From the NCBI RefSeq assembly GCF_030151805.1, contig NZ_JASLCN010000041.1, positions 1 to 10,975 on the forward strand: 10,975 nt of DNA, read 5' to 3'. This DNA comes from Fluviicola sp. (GTDB lineage: Bacteria; Bacteroidota; Bacteroidia; Flavobacteriales_D; Crocinitomicaceae). Both the position numbers and the translations under genes were made by a program. Positions 1-6,224 of this stretch are shown in pieces. How positions within the stretch are numbered: position 1 is the first letter of the stretch; each line of letters begins with the position of its first letter. Under the pieces are notes generated by a model. The model did not search any database. It worked only from the letters and a program-made list of their open reading frames with translations, and had not been told where the DNA came from.

Positions 1-493
1 AGCAGTGGCAAAAAACGGAGTAAAGGCCCGTTACTTTATTGTTGGCGACGGACAGGAACGGGAAGCGATCGAAAAACGGGTTGAAGCGTTGAAAGCTGCC
101 TATAATCTTCAGATCGAACTGACCAGCTGGATAAAAGATATTGCCACTTTTAATGCCGGAATGGACATTATTTGTCTGAGCTCGGATAATGAAGGCACGC
201 CCGTTAGTCTGATCGAAGCCCAGGCAAGCGGAGTTCCTGTAATTTCAACGGATGTGGGCGGAGTAAGAGATATTCTAAGTGAAGGAGAAACGGGTTACGT
301 TGTTCCGAAAAAAGATCGTGCTGCATTCAGTGAAAGACTTCAATTTTTAATTGAAAATGAAGAAATTCGCACAAAAATGTCACAAAATGGCTGGAACTTC
401 GTAAGAGATAAATTCCATTACACCACGTTGGTGAAAAACATGGAGAATTATTACGCGGAATTAATTGAAAAGATTGGAAAAAATGCGAAATAA
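1..493 (+). CDS. Glycosyltransferase family 4, C-terminal part (5' end outside the window)
   Basis: This is the nucleotide-sugar binding half of a GT-B fold, GT4-type glycosyltransferase that would add a sugar to a growing surface glycan at the cytoplasmic face of the inner membrane. The frame is open to the left edge, so the gene starts upstream; a GTG at 5 is in frame but not a credible start, because the sequence opens in the middle of the domain. Visible hallmarks are the strand RYFIVGDGQERE (about residues 9-20 counted from that GTG), the E-x7-E motif in NEGTPVSLIEAQA (Glu63 and Glu71), which holds the donor sugar in GT4 enzymes, and GVPVISTDVGG followed by GETGYVVP. The C-terminal helices look complete. 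It overlaps the next gene by 11 bases, which fits an operon. Sugar and linkage specificity cannot be read from this fragment. Confidence 0.9.
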   Translation, partial: AVAKNGVKARYFIVGDGQEREAIEKRVEALKAAYNLQIELTSWIKDIATFNAGMDIICLSSDNEGTPVSLIEAQASGVPVISTDVGGVRDILSEGETGYVVPKKDRAAFSERLQFLIENEEIRTKMSQNGWNFVRDKFHYTTLVKNMENYYAELIEKIGKNAK

Positions 494-1253
494 AGGCTTA
501 CTATTTTCTTTACTTACGGCTTTGTTTCTGTTACAATCCTGCGGGATTAACAGTAACCTGATGTTCAGAACCCCGAAAGGAGTGAAAGAAGTAAAAGACA
601 GCATTCCTTTGAAGCCCGTTTCCGAATATAAAATTTCCAGGGACGACAAATTCACCTTTATGCTTTATACCAATGAAGGAGAACGCATTGTGAATGAAAT
701 GGCCGGAATGAATAAAGACGCGATTGCAAAAGCAGAGATCGAATACGTGGTGAGACCGGACGGAACCGCTGATTTGCCGATTCTGGGTGCAACAAAAGTT
801 TCCGGTCTGACAGTGAAGGAATGTGAAGATACACTGGCCAAACAATTCGAAGCAAAAAACGGCTACAACAAACCTTTTGTGCAGGTAAAACTGACCAATC
901 AACGCGTAATCGTATTTCCCGGAAACGGAAGTGCAGCCAAAGTGATCCCGCTTCAAAACAACAATACAACACTGATGGAAGCCATTGCGCTTGCCGGCGG
1001 AATTGCCGACAGGGGAAAAGCGAGCAAAGTAAAAATCATGCGTGTTGTCAACAATGTCAGAACCATGTACGTGGTCGATTTATCCAGAATTGAAGGTCTT
1101 GAATACGCAGACATGATTATTCAGGCAAACGACTATATTTATATTGAACCGAAAGAACAGGTGGGGCAGGAAACATTGAAGATTGTTGCTCCGATCGTTT
1201 CGTTGGTTTCAAGTGCATTAGTCATCATTACCGTATTTTCAACACTGAAGTAG
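483..1253 (+). CDS. wza: Polysaccharide export outer-membrane lipoprotein, Wza-type (Poly_export + SLBB)
   Basis: This is a 256-residue outer-membrane export protein for capsule or exopolysaccharide. The N-terminus is a lipoprotein signal (MRNKGLLFSLLTALFLLQSC, lipobox LQSC, lipidated Cys20). A Poly_export domain follows at about residues 48-140, beginning YKISRDDKFTF. Then comes an SLBB-like domain at about 142-222, with VIVFPGNG, the helix TLMEAIALAGGIADRG and the end strand NDYIYIEP. The last 22 residues (about 234-255) are hydrophobic, as expected for the C-terminal helix that lines the outer-membrane pore in Wza. It is shorter than E. coli Wza (about 380 residues), which has additional domains. 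I chose ATG 483 rather than an in-frame TTG at 465 because it gives a standard signal peptide. The start overlaps the glycosyltransferase stop by 11 bases, and the partner Wzc-type kinase follows 1 base after the stop. The gene symbol is by family analogy only. Confidence 0.9.
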   Translation: MRNKGLLFSLLTALFLLQSCGINSNLMFRTPKGVKEVKDSIPLKPVSEYKISRDDKFTFMLYTNEGERIVNEMAGMNKDAIAKAEIEYVVRPDGTADLPILGATKVSGLTVKECEDTLAKQFEAKNGYNKPFVQVKLTNQRVIVFPGNGSAAKVIPLQNNNTTLMEAIALAGGIADRGKASKVKIMRVVNNVRTMYVVDLSRIEGLEYADMIIQANDYIYIEPKEQVGQETLKIVAPIVSLVSSALVIITVFSTLK

Positions 1254-1254
1254 C

Positions 1255-3609
1255 GTGAATAATTCAAATTCAACCATATTTATAAACAAAGATTACAATC
1301 CCATTATTGTGAGTGTAATTCTTCGCCGCTACTGGTGGTGGGTATTGCTGTTGATTTTGTTTTTCATGAGCATTGCCTTTTTCTATCTGCGTTATACGAA
1401 ACCTGTTTATGATTCCAGTATGCTGATTCAATTGGCAGAAAAAGACCAGGGAAAAGAGCTGCTTGAAATCGACAATGTGAATAAGCGGGCCGACATTTCC
1501 ACTGAAATCGAATTGCTCCGTTCCCAGTTATTATTCGAAATGGCAATCGCCAAAATGAATATGAACGTCTCCCTGTTTTCCAAAGGGAAAATCCTGACGG
1601 AGGAAAAATACCATCAAAGCAGCTTCACCATTTTACCCTATAGTTTAAGTGACAGTTCGCTTTGCGATGTTCCGATCTGGATTGAAACAACGGGCAATCG
1701 CCAGGTTAAATTATCCTATACGCTCAATGATAAAAATTACTCCGTTAAATCGGGGGTAAATAAATCCATCAAAACAAAACATTTTGAAATCGGGTTTAAA
1801 GTTCAGAACTGGAATGTTTTAAAACAGGACGATGAGTCCAACGAATTGTATTTCACCTTTAACAATCAAAAAACGCTGGCATCCCGTTTAATTGCAAATT
1901 TGCAGGTAAACCCGGTGGACGCGAATGCTAAAACGATCGAGCTGAGATACAACGGAAATAATCCGGAGTTGTGCAGAGACATTGTTCAATCCGTTGCTAA
2001 AACATTCTTCAATTACGACGAAGAAGCCAAGCGTAAAAGTGCAGATAACATTTTAAGCTTCATCCAGATACAATTGGATTCCATTTCGGGCGAGTTAAAA
2101 GATTCCAAGGATAGCTTAACGGATTTCCAACGGAAAAGCCATCTCAACGATCCTGAAAACGAAGGGGGAAATCTCACGCAGGATATTGACAAATACCAGG
2201 ATTTGCTGTTTGAACTGGAAAATGAACTGGCAACCTTGAAAACCGTTAATTCCAGGCTGAGATCCGAACCGAACCGATTGGATATTTACCGTCTGATTCC
2301 TGAAATGCTCGGGAAAAGTTTCGAATTATCTCTTACCAAACAAATTACCGATTTAAACCTGCTTCTCGAAAGAAAAGAAGAGCTGCTCACCAATGTGACG
2401 GAGAATAATTCCGAATTGAAAAATCTGAATCTACGGATTCAGTCGAAAATCCAATCAATCAGGAGAAGTGTGGAAGTGATCCAGGAACGAATTCTGGAGC
2501 AGGCAAAAGTGATCAAAGGAAAGATCGGAATGGTGGAAGGTGAATACCTGAAAATGCCTCAGAAAAAGATGGAATACAACCGTCTGAAATCGTTGCAGGA
2601 TCTGAATGAAAAATACTATACACTACTCACGGAAAAGAAAATCATGTATTCGATTTCGAATGCCGGATACACGTCCAACAACCGCGTATTGAACGAAGCA
2701 TCCTTGAATTTCACGCCGGTGAGCCCGAATCGGAAACTGGTTTATGCCGGGTTTATTTTTATCGGTTTTGTATCCGGGTTTGCATTTCTGTTCTTCAAAT
2801 ACGTGACGTTCAACGAAATCAATACCATCGACGATTTAAAGCATCTTTTACCGGACAAAGTAACTGTTTTGGGGAACATTCCTCTTTTAAAGGAAAGCAC
2901 GGAATACAGTCAACTATTGGTGCATAACTCGCCGAAATCCATTCTGGCGGAATCCATGCGGAATATTCGTACGAACCTGAGTTTTGTCAATTCAGATGTT
3001 CGTGTCATTGCCATTTCTTCATCCATTTCGGGAGAAGGAAAAACCTTCGTGGCTTTAAATCTTGCCGGAATCATTGCCCTATCGGGTAAACGTACAATCG
3101 TGATCGACCTGGATTTGCGCAAACCGAAAGTCCATTTAGGTTTAAATGTTTCCAATGAAAAAGGAATCAGTAACCTGATTGTAAAACAAGTTACCCTGGA
3201 AGAATGCATCCGTAAATCCGAAATTGAAAACCTCGATTTTATCAGTGCCGGACCGATTCCGCCGAATCCTTCGGAACTGATCTTAAGTGATTCCTTCCTG
3301 GAGATTCTGGAAACGCTGAAAGCAACTTACGACATTGTGATCATTGATAATCCGCCGGTTGGTTTGGTGACAGACGGAGTTCAGATTCTCGCAAAAGCGG
3401 ATGTTCCAATCTATATTTTTAAAGCACACTATTCGAAACGCATTTTTGCCGGCAGGGTTCGTGAATTGTTTGATATGAATCAGATCAGTCATTTGAACAT
3501 TATCCTGAACGGAACAAAAGCATACAAAGGAAAATATGGTTATGGATATGGTTACGGCTATGGATATGACTATTATGATGAAGAGGATAAGAAGAAGAAA
3601 AAAAAGTAA
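1255..3609 (+). CDS. wzc: Polysaccharide co-polymerase / tyrosine autokinase, Wzc-type (Wzz domain + BY-kinase)
   Basis: This 784-residue inner-membrane protein should set polymer length and drive export through cycles of tyrosine phosphorylation, working with the Wza-type protein next to it. In order it shows a cytoplasmic N-terminus, TM1 at about 27-45 after RRYWWW, a long periplasmic region with coiled-coil-like helices (about 260-460), the proline motif PVSPNR before TM2 (about 495-514), and a cytoplasmic BY-kinase. The kinase has Walker A SISGEGKT (Lys596), Walker A' IDLDLRKPK (Asp618, Asp620) and Walker B YDIVIID (Asp698). The tail holds eight tyrosines between 761 and 774 in a Gly-Tyr repeat, then DEED and six lysines; such tyrosine clusters are the autophosphorylation sites of this family. 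The start is GTG at 1255, one base after the wza stop. A stop lies just upstream in frame, and the first in-frame ATG falls inside TM1. No cognate phosphatase is in view. Confidence 0.93.
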   Translation: MNNSNSTIFINKDYNPIIVSVILRRYWWWVLLLILFFMSIAFFYLRYTKPVYDSSMLIQLAEKDQGKELLEIDNVNKRADISTEIELLRSQLLFEMAIAKMNMNVSLFSKGKILTEEKYHQSSFTILPYSLSDSSLCDVPIWIETTGNRQVKLSYTLNDKNYSVKSGVNKSIKTKHFEIGFKVQNWNVLKQDDESNELYFTFNNQKTLASRLIANLQVNPVDANAKTIELRYNGNNPELCRDIVQSVAKTFFNYDEEAKRKSADNILSFIQIQLDSISGELKDSKDSLTDFQRKSHLNDPENEGGNLTQDIDKYQDLLFELENELATLKTVNSRLRSEPNRLDIYRLIPEMLGKSFELSLTKQITDLNLLLERKEELLTNVTENNSELKNLNLRIQSKIQSIRRSVEVIQERILEQAKVIKGKIGMVEGEYLKMPQKKMEYNRLKSLQDLNEKYYTLLTEKKIMYSISNAGYTSNNRVLNEASLNFTPVSPNRKLVYAGFIFIGFVSGFAFLFFKYVTFNEINTIDDLKHLLPDKVTVLGNIPLLKESTEYSQLLVHNSPKSILAESMRNIRTNLSFVNSDVRVIAISSSISGEGKTFVALNLAGIIALSGKRTIVIDLDLRKPKVHLGLNVSNEKGISNLIVKQVTLEECIRKSEIENLDFISAGPIPPNPSELILSDSFLEILETLKATYDIVIIDNPPVGLVTDGVQILAKADVPIYIFKAHYSKRIFAGRVRELFDMNQISHLNIILNGTKAYKGKYGYGYGYGYGYDYYDEEDKKKKKK
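3600..3606 (+). other. Possible -1 ribosomal slippery heptamer (A AAA AAG) at the end of the wzc-type gene
   Basis: The poly-lysine tail ends in eight A then G (3598-3606). Read in the gene's own frame this gives A AAA AAG exactly in the phase needed for tandem -1 slippage, the heptamer known from E. coli dnaX. After a slip, three altered codons (GTA ATT AGA) are read before TGA at 3615-3617, which overlaps the rfbC start at 3614 as ATGA. In the zero frame the ribosome stops at 3609, four bases short of the next start. I see no clear downstream stem-loop, and a lysine tail can produce this motif by chance, so function is unproven. Confidence 0.25.
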
Positions 3610-3613
3610 TTAG

Positions 3614-4162
3614 ATGAATTTTGAACGTACGGCTCTTGCTGATGTGATATTAATAAAACCGACTTTGTTTGGTGATGACCGCGGATATTTTTTCGAATCA
3701 TTTCATCAGCAAAAATTTAATGAATTCGTTGGGTCCGAGGTTCGGTTCGTTCAGGATAATGAATCCAAGTCCTCGAAAGGAGTTCTTCGCGGATTACATT
3801 TTCAGGCTCCTCCGCATGCGCAGGGAAAACTGGTTCGTGTAGTCAAAGGAAGCGTTCTGGATGTGGCTTTGGACATTCGTAAAAACTCTCCGACTTACGG
3901 ACAGCATGTTTCTTTTGTGCTCAGTGAAGAAAACAAGCTGCAGGCTTATATTCCTGAAGGTTTTGCTCACGGTTTTGTGACCCTGGAAGACAACACGATT
4001 TTTCAATATAAATGCACCAATTGGTACAATCCTTCCAGCGAAGGAAGCATCCTTTGGAACGACCCTGCGTTAAACATTCAATGGACCGTAGAAGAACCTG
4101 TTTTGTCTGCCAAAGACAAACTGGGGCAACTTCTGGCAGATTTTAATTCTCCATTCGTATAG
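3614..4162 (+). CDS. rfbC: dTDP-4-dehydrorhamnose 3,5-epimerase
   Basis: This cytoplasmic enzyme (also called RmlC) converts dTDP-4-keto-6-deoxyglucose to dTDP-4-keto-L-rhamnose, the third step of dTDP-L-rhamnose synthesis. The 182-residue length is normal for the cupin-fold family. Visible signatures are GDDRGYFFESF near the N-terminus, LRGLHFQ with the catalytic His62, the cupin strand IPEGFAHGF (113-121), QYKCTNWYNP with Tyr132 (family catalytic tyrosine) and Tyr138, and SAKDKLGQ with Asp168. All expected active-site positions are therefore present. ATG 3614 lies four bases after the upstream stop, and the next gene starts five bases after this one ends. RmlA, RmlB and RmlD are not in the window, so they must lie upstream or elsewhere if L-rhamnose is made. 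A related 3- or 5-epimerase acting on another dTDP sugar is possible but less likely given the conserved residues. Confidence 0.92.
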   Translation: MNFERTALADVILIKPTLFGDDRGYFFESFHQQKFNEFVGSEVRFVQDNESKSSKGVLRGLHFQAPPHAQGKLVRVVKGSVLDVALDIRKNSPTYGQHVSFVLSEENKLQAYIPEGFAHGFVTLEDNTIFQYKCTNWYNPSSEGSILWNDPALNIQWTVEEPVLSAKDKLGQLLADFNSPFV

Positions 4163-4167
4163 TTCTT

Positions 4168-5232
4168 ATGTCGTATGAAATAATTTTAGCTTGTCTTGGG
4201 TTCACGATCGTAGGAATTATCATGAGCTATGTTTCCAATGGATTGCTTTTAAGATTCTCGCAAAGTCTCGGAATCCGGAATAAAAATGACGTAACCGTCC
4301 GCTGGGCGAACGAGTCCAAACCTTCTTTGGGAGGAATCGGGTTTTTCGTTGCCTTCTTTTTCGGAACCATTGCCTATTCCATTATTTTCAATACCGAAAA
4401 CCTGTTTCAGAACAGGCAATTCGTAGGCTTGCTCACAGCAGGAACGATTTCCTTTATCATGGGTCTGGCAGATGATGCCTACAATACCAAACCCTTCATG
4501 AAATTGTTTGTTCAGATTTTATGCGGAGTTATTCTGGTAATCACGCATAATGTCATAGAAATCACGCAAATTCCGTGGATCAATATCGCCCTGACGATTA
4601 TCTGGGTAGTTGGAATCATGAACTCATTGAATATGCTCGACAATATGGATGGAATTACGGGGACCACTTCCCTGTTCATTCTCCTTTCCTGTCTTGCGAC
4701 CAATATTATCCTGTTTGACTGGAATACGAATATCTGGACGTTAACCATGCTGATTCAAATCGGTGCGATTATCGGATTTTTAGTTTACAACATTCATCCC
4801 TCCAAATTGTTTATGGGAGATGCCGGAAGTCAGTTTATCGGGCTGTTCGTGGCATTCTTTTCCATTCACGAATTGTGGAGTGTCGGAAAAACGGTTCATT
4901 TGAATCCTTTGACAGGAGGCGCAGTCACGCTGATCGCATTTACTCCGGCAATTGCAGATACGCTGACAGTGGTGATCAATCGTTTGCGGAAAGGAAAATC
5001 CCCAATGGTCGGCGGAAAAGACCACACAACGCATCATTTGGTATATGCCGGGCTCAATGACAAGCAAGTCTGGATCGTCTTTTTATGCATCGGGCTCATG
5101 GCAATGCTGGTGACTATTTTGTCTGTCATTTTCGCCAAATGGGGCAATCCGTGGATTTCATTTTTCCTGACAGCCTACTTTTTTGCAGTATTTTTTGTTT
5201 TATACCGTAATACGCTTATTCACAAGAAGTAG
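4168..5232 (+). CDS. WecA/MraY-family polyprenyl-phosphate glycosyl-1-phosphate transferase
   Basis: This 354-residue multi-pass inner-membrane enzyme transfers a sugar-1-phosphate (in WecA, GlcNAc-1-phosphate) from a UDP-sugar to undecaprenyl phosphate, the first step of lipid-linked glycan assembly. About ten hydrophobic segments are visible. Family motifs in order are KPSLGGIGFF (51-60), the Mg-binding GLADDAYNTKP (Asp102, Asp103), NSLNMLDNMDGITG (152-165), NIHPSKLFMGDAGS (208-221, Asp218) and the histidine-rich cytoplasmic loop GGKDHTTHHLVYAG (282-295). The loop favours the WecA/TagO/WbpL branch over MraY proper, and the location beside capsule genes rather than mur genes agrees. It appears to be the last gene of the tightly packed operon. 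The exact sugar donor cannot be told from sequence alone. Confidence 0.9.
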   Translation: MSYEIILACLGFTIVGIIMSYVSNGLLLRFSQSLGIRNKNDVTVRWANESKPSLGGIGFFVAFFFGTIAYSIIFNTENLFQNRQFVGLLTAGTISFIMGLADDAYNTKPFMKLFVQILCGVILVITHNVIEITQIPWINIALTIIWVVGIMNSLNMLDNMDGITGTTSLFILLSCLATNIILFDWNTNIWTLTMLIQIGAIIGFLVYNIHPSKLFMGDAGSQFIGLFVAFFSIHELWSVGKTVHLNPLTGGAVTLIAFTPAIADTLTVVINRLRKGKSPMVGGKDHTTHHLVYAGLNDKQVWIVFLCIGLMAMLVTILSVIFAKWGNPWISFFLTAYFFAVFFVLYRNTLIHKK

Positions 5233-5238
5233 ATTCCT

Positions 5239-5246
5239 TAATTTTG
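5239..5246 (+). promoter_or_regulatory. Bacteroidota -7 promoter box (TAATTTTG) before the lytic transglycosylase gene
   Basis: TAATTTTG matches the Bacteroidota primary-sigma -7 consensus TAnnTTTG exactly. It ends 22 bases before the preferred ATG at 5269, a distance that fits a short leader. No convincing TTG -33 element lies at the usual distance upstream; the nearest candidate, at 5195-5197, is too far. It would let the gene be expressed independently of the polysaccharide operon, although read-through is also likely. Confidence 0.45.
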
Positions 5247-5269
5247 TAATGCTCAAACGATGCATTACA
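5245..5269. repeat. 8-bp perfect inverted repeat across the leader and start of the lytic transglycosylase gene
   Basis: TGTAATGC (5245-5252) and GCATTACA (5262-5269) are perfect inverted copies around a 9-base spacer. The left arm overlaps the end of the -7 box and the right arm ends on the A of the preferred start codon. It could be an operator, or in a read-through transcript a hairpin that hides the start. An arm of this size is expected about once or twice by chance in a window of this length, so position is the main argument. There is no T-run, so it is not a terminator. Confidence 0.35.
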
Positions 5270-6198
5270 TGAACAAATTACTTCCATTCATTTTATTGGT
5301 TGCGCTTGCTTCCTGCGAAGGCCATAAACAGCAGCAATCGGCAAAAACCGAAGGCAAAAAAGAAGCTGTTACTTCCACTGCCGTTGTTTTCCCGGATCTT
5401 CCTCAAAGCATGGAATTTGCCGGAATGACCATCAATCTTCAGGACGAAGATTTGCGCGAACGGCTGGATCGCGAAGTATTGATGACTGCGTATTATCAAA
5501 GTGCGTGGGTCGGATGTTTGAAACGTGCAAACCGTTATCTACCGGAAATCGAGCGCATTTTGAAAGAGGAAGGTGTTCCGGATGATTTCAAGTACCTGGC
5601 CATTATTGAAAGTAATTTACAACAGGCTATTTCTCCGGTCGGAGCACAAGGTTTCTGGCAATTTATGCCTGCAACAGCCAAATTGTACGACCTGGAAATG
5701 ACTCCCGAGATCGACGAGCGATTGAATATTGAAAAAAGTACACACGCTGCATGTAACTATTTGAAAGATGCACAAGCCACTTTGAATGATTGGGTGATGA
5801 CAACTGCTTCATACAACCGCGGAGTTGGCGGCGTGCTGGAAGATATGAAATGGCAGGGAACCGAACATTATTTCGACACTTACCAAAACAGTGAAACCGG
5901 GCGTTATGTTTTTCGCCTTCTTGCCACCAAACTGATCTACGAGAATCCGGAAGCCTATGGTTTTTATCCCTCCAAAATGGAATTGTATGAGCCTTTCCAC
6001 ATCCAAAAGATCGTGGTGGAAGAATCTATTCCCAATTTAGCAGATTGGGCAAATGATCAGGGCTTTAACATCAAAATTCTTCGTAAATTAAACCCCTGGT
6101 TAAAAACAACGAAACTGACTATCAAAGGCGGAAGAAAGTTTACGCTTATTTTGCCCGCAGCATCCGAAAACCTGAAACCTTACGGCGCTTACAAATAA
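5269..6198 (+). CDS. Membrane-bound lytic murein transglycosylase, MltD/SLT-type lipoprotein
   Basis: This 309-residue enzyme is predicted to cleave the MurNAc-GlcNAc bond of peptidoglycan with formation of a 1,6-anhydro end, anchored in the periplasm as a lipoprotein. The signal MNKLLPFILLVALASC gives lipidated Cys16, followed by a polar, low-complexity linker. The SLT (family 1) core shows YLAIIES with the catalytic Glu114, GAQGFWQFMPATA (about 127-137) in place of the usual GLMQ block, and TASYNRGVGG (179-188) in place of AYNAG. The C-terminal 60 residues, with LADWANDQGF and LNPWL, resemble a divergent LysM-like wall-binding module as in MltD, though I am less sure of that. ATG 5269 is preferred because it gives a canonical lipoprotein N-terminus; an in-frame ATG at 5260 adds only MHY. 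The neighbouring operon builds surface glycan, so it may open the wall for assembly, but that is inference. Confidence 0.87.
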   Translation: MNKLLPFILLVALASCEGHKQQQSAKTEGKKEAVTSTAVVFPDLPQSMEFAGMTINLQDEDLRERLDREVLMTAYYQSAWVGCLKRANRYLPEIERILKEEGVPDDFKYLAIIESNLQQAISPVGAQGFWQFMPATAKLYDLEMTPEIDERLNIEKSTHAACNYLKDAQATLNDWVMTTASYNRGVGGVLEDMKWQGTEHYFDTYQNSETGRYVFRLLATKLIYENPEAYGFYPSKMELYEPFHIQKIVVEESIPNLADWANDQGFNIKILRKLNPWLKTTKLTIKGGRKFTLILPAASENLKPYGAYK

Positions 6199-6224
6199 CA
6201 TTTTTAAGATTACACATTTCTGAC

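Noticed and set aside
465..482. Longer TTG start for the Wza-type gene
   Set aside because: It would add six residues before a signal peptide that is already canonical from ATG 483.
6199..6224. Possible promoter between the lytic transglycosylase and uvrA
   Set aside because: The 26-base gap is AT-rich but holds no TAnnTTTG match and no SOS-like palindrome.
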